Below are positions 36,873-46,275 of a DNA stretch of 64,000 bases, one piece after another; position 1 is the stretch's first letter; every line of letters starts with the position of its first letter. Source of the DNA: Aquabacterium sp. (GTDB lineage Bacteria; Pseudomonadota; Gammaproteobacteria; Burkholderiales; Burkholderiaceae_C); assembly GCF_016195855.1 (NCBI RefSeq), contig NZ_JACPYU010000002.1, positions 124,001-188,000 of the forward strand. The letters are read 5' to 3'. The position numbers and the translations under genes were made by a program. Under the pieces are notes generated by a model. The model ran no database searches and had not been told where the DNA came from. It worked only from the letters and a program-made list of their open reading frames with translations.

Positions 36873-36906
36873 AGAAAAAAGGCGTACCCGGGGAGGATAC
36901 GCCTTT
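36873..36906 (-). terminator. Intrinsic terminator of metK
   Basis: On the minus strand GGCGTA (36903-36898) pairs with TACGCC (36886-36881) across an 11-base GC-rich loop and is followed by TTTTTTCTTT. The flanking AAA/TTT can extend the stem. It begins 38 bp after the metK stop codon. Confidence 0.85.
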
Positions 36907-36940
36907 GGTGGGTGAGGAGCCTGGCCGCTCCCCGCAGGGC

Positions 36941-38128
36941 TTAGCCCTTCAGGCCTGCTGCGTCCCGCAGCACCTGGGCCTTGTCTGTACGCTCCCACGT
37001 GAACTCGGGCTCTTCACGACCGAAGTGGCCGTAAGCAGCCGTCTTCTGGTAGATCGGGCGCAGCAGGTCCAGCATCTGGATGATGCCCTTGGGACGCAGG
37101 TCGAAGTGGGCATTGACCAATTCGGCGATCTTGTCGTCAGGGATCACGCCCGTGCCTTCGGTGTAGACCGTCACGTTCATGGGCTTGGCCACGCCGATGG
37201 CGTAGGCCACCTGCACCTGGCACTGCTTGGCCAGGCCGGCTGCCACCACGTTCTTGGCCACATAGCGGGCGGCGTAGGCGGCAGAGCGGTCCACCTTTGT
37301 GGGATCCTTGCCCGAGAAGGCGCCGCCGCCGTGAGGGCAGGCACCACCGTAGGTGTCCACGATGATCTTGCGGCCGGTCAGGCCACAGTCACCTTGCGGG
37401 CCACCGATCACGAAACGGCCGGTCGGGTTGATCAGGTAGCGGGTTTCCTTCAGCCATTCCTTGGGCAGCACCGGCTTGATGATCTCTTCGATGATGGCTT
37501 CGGTGAACGAGGCCTTCATCTTCGTGGCCGACTCGGACTGGTCCGGGCTGTGCTGGGTCGACAGCACCACGGTGTCGATGCTGTGGGGCTTGCCGTCCAC
37601 ATAGCGCATCGTGACCTGGCTCTTGGCGTCAGGGCGCAGGAAGGGCAGACGGCCGTCCTTGCGCAACTGGGCCTGGCGCTCCACCAGACGGTGGGCGTAG
37701 TAGATCGGCGCGGGCATCAGCTCGGGCGTTTCGTCGCAGGCGTAGCCGAACATCAGGCCCTGGTCGCCAGCACCGATGTTGAGGTAGTCGTCCGAGGCGC
37801 GGTCCACGCCCTGGGCGATGTCGTTGGACTGCTTGTCGTACGCGACCAGCACGGCGCAACCCTTGTAGTCGATGCCGTACTCGGTGTTGTCGTAGCCGAT
37901 GCGCTTGATGGTGTCACGCGCGACCTGGATGTAATCCACGTTGGCTTGCGTCGTGATTTCGCCCGCGAGAACGACCAGACCGGTGTTGGTCAGGGTTTCG
38001 GCGGCCACGCGGGAGACGGGGTCCTGGGCCAGGATGGCGTCCAGGATGGCATCGGAGATCTGGTCAGCCACCTTGTCGGGGTGACCTTCCGATACGGATT
38101 CAGAGGTGAAAAGGAAATCGTTCGACAC
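36941..38128 (-). CDS. metK: S-adenosylmethionine synthetase
   Basis: MetK makes SAM from methionine and ATP. The 395-residue protein starts at [20 protein letters not shown] and contains [12 protein letters not shown] and the phosphate-binding [19 protein letters not shown]. All three structural repeats appear complete. I choose the GTG at 38128 as start because GGAG sits nine bases upstream and the protein then begins at the conserved family N-terminus. The ATG at 38143 would itself overlap that ribosome site. It lies at one end of a conserved Burkholderiales neighbourhood, facing the lpxL-type genes. A leader of over 100 bases precedes it. Confidence 0.97.
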   Translation of the reverse strand: MSNDFLFTSESVSEGHPDKVADQISDAILDAILAQDPVSRVAAETLTNTGLVVLAGEITTQANVDYIQVARDTIKRIGYDNTEYGIDYKGCAVLVAYDKQSNDIAQGVDRASDDYLNIGAGDQGLMFGYACDETPELMPAPIYYAHRLVERQAQLRKDGRLPFLRPDAKSQVTMRYVDGKPHSIDTVVLSTQHSPDQSESATKMKASFTEAIIEEIIKPVLPKEWLKETRYLINPTGRFVIGGPQGDCGLTGRKIIVDTYGGACPHGGGAFSGKDPTKVDRSAAYAARYVAKNVVAAGLAKQCQVQVAYAIGVAKPMNVTVYTEGTGVIPDDKIAELVNAHFDLRPKGIIQMLDLLRPIYQKTAAYGHFGREEPEFTWERTDKAQVLRDAAGLKG

Positions 38129-38585
38129 GATGAATTGCTCCATAAAAGACAAAAGACCCTCGGCGTCGCCGGGGCTGGTGAGTTGTCCTGATGGGGCTCT
38201 TCGCAGCGGCGAACGCTTTAGCGGCATTTGTGGATCGCCCCGCAAGTTGTCCTGTTAACTCGGCGATGGCAGCAAGTGTAGTGGATTCGATCAGGCTGAA
38301 AAGGTCGTAAACCCAGGAAAAGGGGCGGGATATCCCGAGTCTGGTCCACGCAGGCGTGGTCGGCCATCACGGCCAGCTTGTCAATTGCCGCTTGCGATAG
38401 GCCGCCATTTACAGCTTGCAAAAGTCTCTGAATGGCGTGCGCTGTATAACGAACGACCGTCTGCCACAGGCCGATCAAACAGGTCTGGGGGACGGTGCAT
38501 CAGCAAGTCGGCAAGGGGAACCTCGATCGCCTCTGCTGATTTGCCATGACATCCAAAAGGATCGATTTTTTTTCAGGGAGAAACC
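38129..38585. other. 457-bp intergenic region between metK and the CBM2-like gene
   Basis: This divergent spacer is the only gene-free stretch above 300 bp. On the minus side it holds the metK leader and a possible promoter at 38275-38302. On the plus side TATAAC at 38445-38450 resembles a -10 box but lacks a good -35, and AGGGAG precedes the plus-strand gene at 38576-38581. An 86-codon minus-strand ORF (38218-38478) shows no family resemblance or ribosome site and is not called. I recognise no riboswitch, although the long metK leader would be the place to look. Confidence 0.6.
38275..38302 (-). promoter_or_regulatory. Candidate metK promoter
   Basis: On the minus strand TTTTCA (38302-38297) and TACACT (38280-38275) are separated by 16 bp, each matching the sigma-70 consensus at four of six positions. 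A start here would give a leader of roughly 140 bases before the GTG. Confidence 0.35.
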
Positions 38586-39617
38586 ATGAAAGTTGCTTTC
38601 AAGAGCCTCATTGCGGCTGCCGCATTCATCGCGGCAGGTGCCGCCAGCGCCGCCACCGTGACCGTCACGCTGGGCAGCACGGTCTACAAGGGCCACACGC
38701 TGTCGGGTAGCGAAACGCTGACCTTCAGCCCCGACGGCACGTCCTGGCTCGACGTCATCAAGGGCAGCGTCGCATCCAGCGGCGTCAGCACCGTCGTCTC
38801 CACCAAGGACAGCGACGGCTACTACACCAGCATCACCATGGCGGCCCCGCTGGTGTCGCTGAACGTGGACGGCGTGACCGATGACCTGCAATCACTGGCC
38901 GCAACCGGCGGCATCACCGTGACAGCGCCCGTTCTGCGCGCGATCTCCACGGGCGGCTCCATCACGCTGACGGACCTGAACGTGGACCTGAATGCCAAGA
39001 AGGTCTACGCGACCGTGGTCGGCGCCAATGGTGTGGGCACCGTGACGAATGTGCCCTTGTGGGACATTGACACCGTCCTGGGCCCGACCAACATTGCCCT
39101 GCCAGCCAACGGCAGCGGCGTGTTCAATCTGACCGTGCAAGGCTTGCACCTCACGGTAGATGGCAACAGCAAGGTCGTGAGCTCACTGGGCCTGGCCAGG
39201 CTGGGTCAGGCCGCTTTGGCGGCGGTCAGCGACTTTGGCAGCATCTCGATGAGCGTCACCTCGACAGCCGTGCCGCCGCAAACGGCGTGCTCGGTAAGCC
39301 TCAAGACCACTGACAAGAATGCCGCGCTGTTCACCACCGAAGTGACGGTCAACAACACCGGCAGCAATGCCGCCACTGGCTGGCAGGTGAACTGGCACTA
39401 CAGCAAGCCCACACTCTTGCTCAACGTCAAGAACGCCAAGCTCACCAACAAGTACCTGACCAACTACACGGCCCTGCCCACCGCGACGAACGCCAGCATC
39501 GCCGCTGGTGGCTCGACCACGTTCAGCTTCCGCGGTCATGCGAACGGTGGCGCGCCTGCTGTCAGCGATCTGACAGCCACACTGGACGGGCAGACCTGTG
39601 CAGTGAGCGCACCGTAA
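38586..39617 (+). CDS. Exported protein with C-terminal CBM2-like domain
   Basis: The 343-residue protein has a signal peptide (MKVAFKSLIAAAAFIAAGAA, cleavage near SA-A at 22/23). A Thr/Ser/Val-rich beta domain follows (about 23-230) that I do not recognise. Residues 234-340 resemble carbohydrate-binding module family 2: bracketing Cys (C235, C338), TVNNTGSNAATGWQVNW and IAAGGSTTFSFRGHA. The surface Trp residues that bind cellulose in CBM2 are replaced (KNAKL where WNA is usual), so cellulose binding is doubtful. AGGGAG precedes the ATG. It is a single-gene unit with a strong terminator, inserted between metK and the lpxL-type genes. Surface or extracellular location is likely; the function is unknown. 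Confidence 0.75.
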   Translation: MKVAFKSLIAAAAFIAAGAASAATVTVTLGSTVYKGHTLSGSETLTFSPDGTSWLDVIKGSVASSGVSTVVSTKDSDGYYTSITMAAPLVSLNVDGVTDDLQSLAATGGITVTAPVLRAISTGGSITLTDLNVDLNAKKVYATVVGANGVGTVTNVPLWDIDTVLGPTNIALPANGSGVFNLTVQGLHLTVDGNSKVVSSLGLARLGQAALAAVSDFGSISMSVTSTAVPPQTACSVSLKTTDKNAALFTTEVTVNNTGSNAATGWQVNWHYSKPTLLLNVKNAKLTNKYLTNYTALPTATNASIAAGGSTTFSFRGHANGGAPAVSDLTATLDGQTCAVSAP

Positions 39618-39634
39618 ATCGTCCGGCATCACCC

Positions 39635-39656
39635 TGACGGCGCCTGAACGCCGTCA
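39635..39656. repeat. Stem-loop after the CBM2-like gene
   Basis: TGACGGCG (39635-39642) pairs perfectly with CGCCGTCA (39649-39656) around a 6-base loop. It sits directly upstream of the U-run terminator at 39660, so the two hairpins are stacked at the 3' end of the transcript and may protect it. Confidence 0.6.
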
Positions 39657-39659
39657 CTC

Positions 39660-39690
39660 AGCCCGGTCCACCACGGCCGGGCTTTTTTTT
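39660..39690 (+). terminator. Intrinsic terminator of the CBM2-like gene
   Basis: AGCCCGG (39660-39666) pairs with CCGGGCT (39677-39683) over a 10-base loop, followed by a run of eight T. It isolates the CBM2-like gene from the acyltransferase genes downstream. Confidence 0.88.
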
Positions 39691-39721
39691 GAGCGAACGG
39701 CATCGGGCAGAATCGCCCACC

Positions 39722-40630
39722 ATGTCCCGCCTGTTTTTCATGCTGTCTCGCTGGCCGCTGGCCGTGCTGCACCCCCTGGGCAGCCTGCTGGGCTGGCTCG
39801 CTTACCTGCTGTCGCCCTCTTACCGCCGGCGCCTGAAGGCGCACACGCGGGCCGTGGGCATGGGCATCTGGCAGCGCTGGGCCGACGTGGCCCACGCCGG
39901 CAAGATGGTGGGCGAGTTGCCGCGCCTGTGGGGGCGCCCACGTGAACAGGCCCTGGGCAACACGGTGCAGTGGGCTCACCCCGAGGCCGTGGATCAAGCT
40001 TTGGCCGAAGGCCGCGGCCTGCTGCTGCTGACGCCTCACCTGGGCTGCTTCGAGATCACCGCGCAGGCCTATGCCGAGCGCTTTGGTGGCCTCAAACCCA
40101 TCACGGCCCTGTATCGCCCGGCCAAGCAGGCCTGGTTGGCCGAGATGATGCGCGACTCTCGAAACCGCCCCGGCATGCTGACCAGTCCCGCCACGCTCAG
40201 CGGGGTGCGCAACATGCTGCGTGCGCTGAAAAAGGGCGAGACCGTGGGCCTGCTGCCCGATCAGGTGCCGCCCGAGGGCATGGGCGTGTGGACCAACTTC
40301 TTTGGCCGCCCCGCCTACACCATGACCATGGCCGCCAAGCTGGTGGCCCAGACCCGCTGCGCCGTGGTGCTGCTGCGCGGCGAGCGCCTGGGGCTGCTGG
40401 CGCGCTGGCGCCAGGGCTGCGACTACATCGTGCACGCCACCCGCGTGGCGCCTGACATTGAACAAGTGCTGGCCTCGGGTGATGCGGCACAATCCGCCGC
40501 CGCCGTGAACCGGCTGATGGAAACCATGATCATGCAAGCACCCGAGCAGTACCTGTGGGGCTACAACCGCTACAAACAGCCCCGCGCCGAGATCCTGACC
40601 TCGGCCGCGGGCGGCGAAGCGCAAACCTGA
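39722..40630 (+). CDS. Lysophospholipid/lauroyl acyltransferase, LpxL family (first copy)
   Basis: The 302-residue inner-membrane-associated acyltransferase belongs to the LpxL/LpxM (HtrB) family that adds secondary acyl chains to lipid A. It has an N-terminal hydrophobic anchor and the catalytic H-x4-E motif in LLTPHLGCFEI. LLPDQVPPEGMGVWTNFFGR also matches the family. Start 39722 gives the usual N-terminus (MSRLFFMLSRW); the frame opens 11 codons earlier. The stop overlaps the next start by one base. Acyl chain and acceptor specificity cannot be read from sequence. Confidence 0.9.
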   Translation: MSRLFFMLSRWPLAVLHPLGSLLGWLAYLLSPSYRRRLKAHTRAVGMGIWQRWADVAHAGKMVGELPRLWGRPREQALGNTVQWAHPEAVDQALAEGRGLLLLTPHLGCFEITAQAYAERFGGLKPITALYRPAKQAWLAEMMRDSRNRPGMLTSPATLSGVRNMLRALKKGETVGLLPDQVPPEGMGVWTNFFGRPAYTMTMAAKLVAQTRCAVVLLRGERLGLLARWRQGCDYIVHATRVAPDIEQVLASGDAAQSAAAVNRLMETMIMQAPEQYLWGYNRYKQPRAEILTSAAGGEAQT

Positions 40631-41544
40631 TGATGATCAAGCAAGCGCTGTCTCAAACAGGCATCCGGCTGGCCCTGGCCATCCTGTGGTTGCTGCACTG
40701 GCTGCCCTTGCCCGTGCTGGCTGCCATCGCGCGCGGCATGGGCGCCCTGCTCTACAAGCTGGCCCGGTCACGCCGCCGCATCGGCCTGCGCAATCTGGAG
40801 TTGTGTTTCCCTGACAAGCCCCTGGCAGAGCGGGAGGCCCTGCTGCGCGCGCACTTTGGCTGGCTGACGCACAGCCTGCTGGACCGGGCCGTGCTGTGGT
40901 GGGCCTCGCCCGCGCGCATCAAGCGGCTGATCCAGGTTGAGGGCGACATCGAGCTGGCCGAGCGCGAGATGCAGACCAGCGGCCGCCCCACCATGTGGCT
41001 GTGCCCGCACTTTGTGGGCCTGGACGTGGCCGGCGCCGCCATCCTGCTGTGCCAGAAGCGCCCCGGCGCCTCGATCTACCAGACGCAGAGCAACCCGCTG
41101 ATGGACAAGCTGATGAAGCGCGGCCGCCTGCGTTTTGGCAATGCCGAGATCTTCCCGCGCAGCGACTCGGTCAAGCCCTTGCTGCGCGCCATCAAGGACG
41201 GCCGCGGCTTCTTCAACCTGCCCGACATGGACTTTGGCGCCAAAGACGCGGCCTTTGTGCCGTTTTTTGGCGTGCCGGCGGCCACGCTGCTGGCACCCTC
41301 GCGCATGGCCCGCATGATGAACATGGTCGTGCAGCCGGTGATCGCGGAAATCCTGCCGGGTGGCCGCGGCTGGCGCGTGCGCTTCATGGCGCCGCTGGCG
41401 GACTTTCCCACCAAAGATGCGGAATCCGACACGGCCCGCATGAACCGCTTCATTGAGGGCGAGATCCTCAAGCAGCCGGCCCAGTACCTCTGGGTGCACA
41501 AGCGTTTCAAGACCCGGCCCGAGGGCGAAACCAGCCTGTATTGA
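40630..41544 (+). CDS. Lipid A acyltransferase, LpxL family (second copy)
   Basis: A 304-residue paralogue of the upstream gene. It has an N-terminal membrane anchor (LALAILWLLHWLPLPVLAAI), catalytic H-x4-D in CPHFVGLD, FNLPDMDFGAKDAAFVPFFG, and a C-terminal YLWVHKRFKTRP that is typical of the family. The ATG overlaps the previous stop (TGATG), so the pair is translationally coupled. Two tandem acyltransferases before dapF are usual in Burkholderiales. Confidence 0.92.
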   Translation: MMIKQALSQTGIRLALAILWLLHWLPLPVLAAIARGMGALLYKLARSRRRIGLRNLELCFPDKPLAEREALLRAHFGWLTHSLLDRAVLWWASPARIKRLIQVEGDIELAEREMQTSGRPTMWLCPHFVGLDVAGAAILLCQKRPGASIYQTQSNPLMDKLMKRGRLRFGNAEIFPRSDSVKPLLRAIKDGRGFFNLPDMDFGAKDAAFVPFFGVPAATLLAPSRMARMMNMVVQPVIAEILPGGRGWRVRFMAPLADFPTKDAESDTARMNRFIEGEILKQPAQYLWVHKRFKTRPEGETSLY

Positions 41545-41582
41545 GCCGAGCTGATCTGACGCAAGGATTACCCTGCCTCGCC

Positions 41583-41610
41583 TCAAGTTGAGGACGCCAT
41601 GAACCGATAG
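41583..41610 (+). promoter_or_regulatory. Possible sigma-28 (FliA) promoter of the second chemoreceptor gene
   Basis: TCAAGTTG (41583-41590) and ACCGATAG (41603-41610) each match the flagellar consensus TAAAGTTT / GCCGATAA at six of eight positions. The spacer is 12 bp against the usual 11. It lies 38 bp upstream of the ATG, and chemoreceptors are commonly FliA-dependent. Confidence 0.45.
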
Positions 41611-41647
41611 AACCCGAAGCTTGTATAAGTTTGAGGAGTTCGGGCTC

Positions 41648-43216
41648 ATGGCTTGGATCGCATGGCTTCGCGGTTTTTCTATTCGCTCGCGTCTGCTGGC
41701 CTGCATGGCGCTGGTCGTGGGCATCGGGTGCACCATTGGTGGCGCCATGAGCTGGCAGTTGCTGTCCCTCAAGGGTGAACTCGACTCGTTTGCCAGCCAG
41801 GAGTTCGCGGCCACGCAGCGCATGGCCACGCTGGCACTGAGCCTGGGTGAGCTGCGCGGCCGGGAAAAAACCACCATCATCGCCACGGGCGACTCGGTGA
41901 CCGCCGCCGACCAGTTCAAGGCCTGGAAAGCCGCCCTGGCCGCCACGCTCAAGGCCACCAAGGCGCTCGCTGAAGCCGCCCCCACACCTGAGATCAAGCA
42001 ACAGACCCAGGCCCTGGAAGGCAAGCTCAACAGCTATGGCAAGGGCCTGGAGCCCACGCTGGAGCTGATCACCTCGTCCGCCCTCACCTCGTCGGCCGAG
42101 GCTTACCAGTCGAGCGAGCCGGCGCGTGCCGAAGCCGATGCGGTCGAAGCCATCACGGCCAAGCTCAATGACGCCGTCACCAAGGTGGCCGAGGCCCGCC
42201 GCGCCAATGCGGGCAAGGCCGCCAACCACGCCATCATGTGGTTGTGGGGCCTGCTGATGTCGCCCGGCATCGTGTTCCTGCCCCTGATGGGCCTGACCAT
42301 CCTGTCGATCACGGCACCGCTGCGCCGGGCCGAAGCGATCACGCAGGCCATCTCCCACGGGGACCTGACCCAGCACATCGACACCCAGGGCCAGGACGAG
42401 ATCGGGCGCCTGCTGACCTCCATGGCCCACATGCAGAACGGCCTGCGCGAGATGGTGGCCTCGGTGCGCGAGTCCTCCGAGAGCATGCTGACGGCGTCCA
42501 CCGAGATCGCTGCCGGCAACCAGGACCTGTCACAACGCACCGAGCAAACAGCCGCCAACCTGCAGGACACGGCCTCGTCCATGGACGAGCTGAGCAAGAC
42601 GGTGGAGCACTCGGCCGAATCGGCCCATGTGGCCAACTCCCTGGCCGACACCGCCAGCCAGCGCGCCGAGCAAGGCGGCCAGGTGGTCGAAAGCGTGGTC
42701 ACGCAGATGCAGGACATCAGCGCCGCCTCACGCCAGATCTTCGACATCATCGGCGTGATCGATGGCATCGCCTTCCAGACCAATATCCTGGCGCTGAACG
42801 CCGCGGTGGAAGCGGCCCGTGCGGGCGAGCAAGGCCGCGGTTTTGCGGTGGTGGCCGGCGAGGTGCGCTCCCTGGCGCAACGCAGTGCCGAGGCCGCCAA
42901 GGAGATCAAGTCGCTGATCGGCAAGTCGACCGAGCGCGTGGAGCAAGGCTCGCAGAAGGTGCGCGAGGCCGGCGAGGTCATGAACGAGATCGTGGACGCG
43001 ATCCGCCGCGTGACCCAGGCCATGAGCGAGATCGCCGGCGCCACGCGCCAGCAGTCGGCCGGCATCGGCCAGGTCAGCCAGTCGGTAACCCAGCTGGACC
43101 ACATGACGCAGCAAAACGCCGCGCTGGTCGAGCAATCGGCCGCCGCCGCCGACAGCCTGCGTCAACAGGCCATCGACCTGTCCAAATCCGTGCAGCGCTT
43201 CCAGCTGGAGGGCTGA
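41648..43216 (+). CDS. Methyl-accepting chemotaxis protein
   Basis: The 522-residue receptor has an N-terminal membrane helix ([19 protein letters not shown]) and a periplasmic helical bundle to about residue 190. A second helix ([18 protein letters not shown]), HAMP and the signalling domain follow, with the conserved tip [20 protein letters not shown]. The start is the ATG at 41648, supported by GAGGAG nine bases upstream, rather than a TTG at 41621. It lies between the lpxL pair and dapF, where the conserved neighbourhood normally has no receptor, so it looks inserted. Its 3' end is 18 bp from the convergent GT-C-like gene. Confidence 0.92.
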   Translation: MAWIAWLRGFSIRSRLLACMALVVGIGCTIGGAMSWQLLSLKGELDSFASQEFAATQRMATLALSLGELRGREKTTIIATGDSVTAADQFKAWKAALAATLKATKALAEAAPTPEIKQQTQALEGKLNSYGKGLEPTLELITSSALTSSAEAYQSSEPARAEADAVEAITAKLNDAVTKVAEARRANAGKAANHAIMWLWGLLMSPGIVFLPLMGLTILSITAPLRRAEAITQAISHGDLTQHIDTQGQDEIGRLLTSMAHMQNGLREMVASVRESSESMLTASTEIAAGNQDLSQRTEQTAANLQDTASSMDELSKTVEHSAESAHVANSLADTASQRAEQGGQVVESVVTQMQDISAASRQIFDIIGVIDGIAFQTNILALNAAVEAARAGEQGRGFAVVAGEVRSLAQRSAEAAKEIKSLIGKSTERVEQGSQKVREAGEVMNEIVDAIRRVTQAMSEIAGATRQQSAGIGQVSQSVTQLDHMTQQNAALVEQSAAAADSLRQQAIDLSKSVQRFQLEG

Positions 43217-43234
43217 CCGCCCTTCAAGGCGGAT

Positions 43235-44671
43235 TCAATACAGCCGGATCGTGGCGGGCACATTGGGGTCCGCGGCCATGCTCTGGGCCACGGCATGCAG
43301 CCTGACTGCCGCCTGGGGCGTACGGGCGTACAGCTGCACGGAGGACTCGCCCGCACTGACCTTGGGCCCGAGCAGCTCCACGCTGGCCACCAGGATCCAT
43401 TCCTTGGACCATTGCGGGAACCACTTGTCGTAGATGAAGGCGATCTCCACGCCCTTGCGTGCGGCCAGCTCGTCAATCCACGGCCCCGTCATCTGGCCAT
43501 GCCGGCGAACCTCCAGCACCTCGGGCGAAGCCAGGCCGACCAGATCGAGCACGTACTGCCCGGATCTCAAGGCCACCAGGCCCATGTCATTGACCGCCAC
43601 GCGCATGCCCAGTTCACGGGCGATGCGCGCCGTCACCATCTGCTGCTGCGCCACGTTCTGGCACCCCCCCGGGGTCTGCAACGTGATCTGCCACAAGGTG
43701 GGGAAGGACAGGGCCAAGGCCGCACAGCTCAGGATGAGCGCCGGTGCCGCACGCCCCTCGCCCGCCGCCCCCTTGGACACCATCTCCCCCACCGAGGCCA
43801 GCACGAACATGGCCAGCCAGGCCAGGATGAAGACCTCGTAGCGCCCCATCCAGCCCACACGGCCCTCCATCATGAAAGCCAGCGTGGGCAAGCCGATGAA
43901 CATGGCCCACTGCCCCAGTCGATCACGCCAGGCGTACGCCAGCCAGGCCAACATCATCACCAGGGTGGGGTGCGTGGTGTAGTTCGTCATGAACGGCGGC
44001 TCCAGGGTCTTGGCCAGCACCGACGAGGGCAGCAGCGGCAGCCCCACCGCATGCAGGAAGGCCGAGAACGCCGCCACGATGGCCAGCGAGATACCCAGCG
44101 CCACAGCCGGGCGGACCTTGTCCTGCGTGACCCACAGGTAGGCGCCCACGGGCAGGCTGATGGCCAGGCATTCATAACGGATCAGCGGCATCAGGCCCAG
44201 CGCCACGTAGAACCAGGTATCACGTCGCTGCTCGATCAGGCGCATGGCCACAAAGACCACCAGCAACACCTGCAGCGAATGCTCCATGCCGGTCATGACC
44301 AGGCCAAACAGGTTGAGCCCGAAGGCCACGGCCAGCGCCCCGACCGTGGGCAACCAGACCGGCCCCCCCGCGCGGCGGATCACCCTCGCCAGGCACCACA
44401 CGGACAGCACACAGGCCGCGCCGTTGATGAGCAAGGGCAGCCATTCGGCCACGCTGGCGGGCGCCAGTGCGAGCAGGAAAGGCCAGGCAATGCTGGACGA
44501 AGGGGATGCCCACTCGCCAGGGTTGATACCGTATGATCCTTGCTGGATGTTTTTCGCAAGCGCCAGGTGGATGTAGGGGTCGTCCAGCGAATACACGAGC
44601 ATGCCGCCCGTCTGCCCCATGCACGTGACCACGAACGCCCACAAGGCCAATAAAGCGGCGACTGGTGCCAT
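43235..44671 (-). CDS. GT-C-like polytopic membrane protein
   Basis: A 478-residue protein with roughly ten membrane helices. The first periplasmic loop carries [16 protein letters not shown], followed by a [13 protein letters not shown] segment. An acidic pair in the first loop is the hallmark of GT-C glycosyltransferases that use lipid-linked sugars. The C-terminal ~110 residues are soluble. I place the start at 44671 ([13 protein letters not shown]); the frame continues open for 282 codons antisense to dapF, which is coding shadow. It is divergent from dapF with only 45 bp between starts. Donor, acceptor and function are unknown; the GT-C assignment is by motif and topology only. Confidence 0.65.
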   Translation of the reverse strand: MAPVAALLALWAFVVTCMGQTGGMLVYSLDDPYIHLALAKNIQQGSYGINPGEWASPSSSIAWPFLLALAPASVAEWLPLLINGAACVLSVWCLARVIRRAGGPVWLPTVGALAVAFGLNLFGLVMTGMEHSLQVLLVVFVAMRLIEQRRDTWFYVALGLMPLIRYECLAISLPVGAYLWVTQDKVRPAVALGISLAIVAAFSAFLHAVGLPLLPSSVLAKTLEPPFMTNYTTHPTLVMMLAWLAYAWRDRLGQWAMFIGLPTLAFMMEGRVGWMGRYEVFILAWLAMFVLASVGEMVSKGAAGEGRAAPALILSCAALALSFPTLWQITLQTPGGCQNVAQQQMVTARIARELGMRVAVNDMGLVALRSGQYVLDLVGLASPEVLEVRRHGQMTGPWIDELAARKGVEIAFIYDKWFPQWSKEWILVASVELLGPKVSAGESSVQLYARTPQAAVRLHAVAQSMAADPNVPATIRLY

Positions 44672-44716
44672 ACAAACTACTCCGAGTTGATCAGTTTTCC
44701 ACCAGGACCACTCTAT

Positions 44717-45580
44717 ATGAAGCTTCGCTTCACCAAGATGCACGGCGCCGGCAACGACTTTGTTGTGCTCGACGCCACCCGCGGGCCGCTGCCACTGAGC
44801 GAGGCCCAGTACCGCTTTCTGGCTGACCGCCGCTTTGGCATCGGCGCAGACCAGATCCTGATCGTCGAGCCCGGCAACCCGGCCAATGGCACCGACTTCA
44901 CCTACCGGATCATGAACGCCGATGGCGGCGAGGTCGAGCAATGCGGCAATGGCGCGCGCTGCTTCGCCCGCTTCGTGCACGACACGGGCCTGAGCGACAA
45001 GGACACCCTCCGCGTCCAGACCATGAAAGCCATCATCGAGCCGCACCTGCAGCCCGATGGCCGGGTGACCGTGGACATGGGTGCGCCTTTCCTGGTGCCC
45101 GCCGAGGTGCCCTTTGATGGCCAGGGCCTGACGCCCAAGCTGGTCAACGGCTGCGAACTGTGGCCTATCGAGCTGGCCAACCACCCGGTGGAGGTGGCCG
45201 TGGTGTCCATGGGCAACCCGCATGCCGTGATGCGCGTGGACAGCGTCGAGCACGCCCCGGTGGAAGAACTCGGCCCCCAGATCGAAAGCCATGCCCGCTT
45301 CCCGCGCCGCGTGAACGCCGGCTTCATGGAAGTGGTGGCCCGCAACCACATCCGCCTGCGCGTGTTCGAGCGCGGCTCGGGCGAGACCCTGGCCTGCGGC
45401 TCGGGCGCCTGCGCGGCCGTGGTCGCCGGCATCCGCCTGGGCTGGCTGGACCAGACCGTGCACGTGGACATGCCCGGTGGCCGCCTGAGCATCAGCTGGG
45501 AAGGCCCCGGCACACACGTGCTGATGACCGGCCCGGCCGTCAAGGTGTTTGACGGCGAAATCGACGTTCCCGAACTCTGA
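44717..45580 (+). CDS. dapF: Diaminopimelate epimerase
   Basis: DapF converts LL- to meso-diaminopimelate for lysine and peptidoglycan synthesis. The 287 residues include [15 protein letters not shown], the first catalytic Cys in [13 protein letters not shown] and the second in [13 protein letters not shown]. The start at 44717 ([14 protein letters not shown]) matches the family; an upstream extension is unsupported. It is followed 14 bp later by the DUF484 gene, its usual partner in this order. Confidence 0.97.
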   Translation: MKLRFTKMHGAGNDFVVLDATRGPLPLSEAQYRFLADRRFGIGADQILIVEPGNPANGTDFTYRIMNADGGEVEQCGNGARCFARFVHDTGLSDKDTLRVQTMKAIIEPHLQPDGRVTVDMGAPFLVPAEVPFDGQGLTPKLVNGCELWPIELANHPVEVAVVSMGNPHAVMRVDSVEHAPVEELGPQIESHARFPRRVNAGFMEVVARNHIRLRVFERGSGETLACGSGACAAVVAGIRLGWLDQTVHVDMPGGRLSISWEGPGTHVLMTGPAVKVFDGEIDVPEL

Positions 45581-45594
45581 ACCAAGTACAAGAC

Positions 45595-46275
45595 ATGACC
45601 CTGCAAGGCATCACCGAAGACGAGATCGTCAACTACCTGGTGCACACGCCCGGTTTCTTCGAGCGCAACGCCCAGGTGCTGGCCTCCATCCAGCTGACGA
45701 GCCCGCACGGCCAGCGCGCCGTCTCGCTGCAAGAGCGCCAGATGGAGATGCTGCGCGACCGCATCAAGGGCCTGGAGCGCCGGATCATGGACATGATCCG
45801 CCATGGCCAGGAGAACGAGGCCATCGCCGAGCGCCTGCACCGCTGGGTGCGCGCCGTGCTGCTGGCCCACGACGACACCATGCTGGCCGACGTCATGATC
45901 GACCGCCTGCGCCACGAGTTCATGATCCCGCAAGCGGCCGTGCGCATCTGGGGCACGCCCAGCCAGGCCTTGCGCGAGGGCTTGAACGAGTTGCCCATCG
46001 CCCAGCCTGTGAGCGACGACGCCCGCAGCTTTGCCGGCAGCCTCAACGTACCTTATTGCGGCCTGAACGCCGGCTTTGAAGCCAGCAAATGGCTGGACGA
46101 CAGCGCCACCATCACCTCGCTGGCCCTGCTGCCCCTGCACCACCAGGGCGAAACCTTCGGCCTGCTGGTGCTGGGCTCGCCCGACCCGACGCGCTACACC
46201 GCCGAGATGGGCGTGGACTTCCTGCACCAGGTCAGCGACATCGCCAGCGCGGCGCTGGCGCGCTTGCTGGACTGA
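45595..46275 (+). CDS. DUF484 family protein
   Basis: The 226-residue protein has an N-terminal helix region (ITEDEIVNYLVHTPGFFERN, then LQERQMEMLRDRIKGLERR) and a C-terminal GAF-like domain (SLALLPLHHQGETFGLLVLG). DUF484 typically sits between dapF and xerC; its function is unknown. Here it ends next to the stop codon of the convergent beta-propeller gene (no gap), and xerC is displaced 2.4 kb downstream. Confidence 0.9.
   Translation: MTLQGITEDEIVNYLVHTPGFFERNAQVLASIQLTSPHGQRAVSLQERQMEMLRDRIKGLERRIMDMIRHGQENEAIAERLHRWVRAVLLAHDDTMLADVMIDRLRHEFMIPQAAVRIWGTPSQALREGLNELPIAQPVSDDARSFAGSLNVPYCGLNAGFEASKWLDDSATITSLALLPLHHQGETFGLLVLGSPDPTRYTAEMGVDFLHQVSDIASAALARLLD

Noticed and set aside
38218-38478. 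86-codon minus-strand ORF between metK and the CBM2-like gene
   Set aside because: No ribosome site, no family resemblance, and it overlaps the likely metK promoter and leader.
44672-45517. N-terminal extension of the GT-C-like gene antisense to dapF
   Set aside because: It lies opposite the catalytic region of dapF and is low-complexity. The membrane protein starts naturally at the ATG at 44671.
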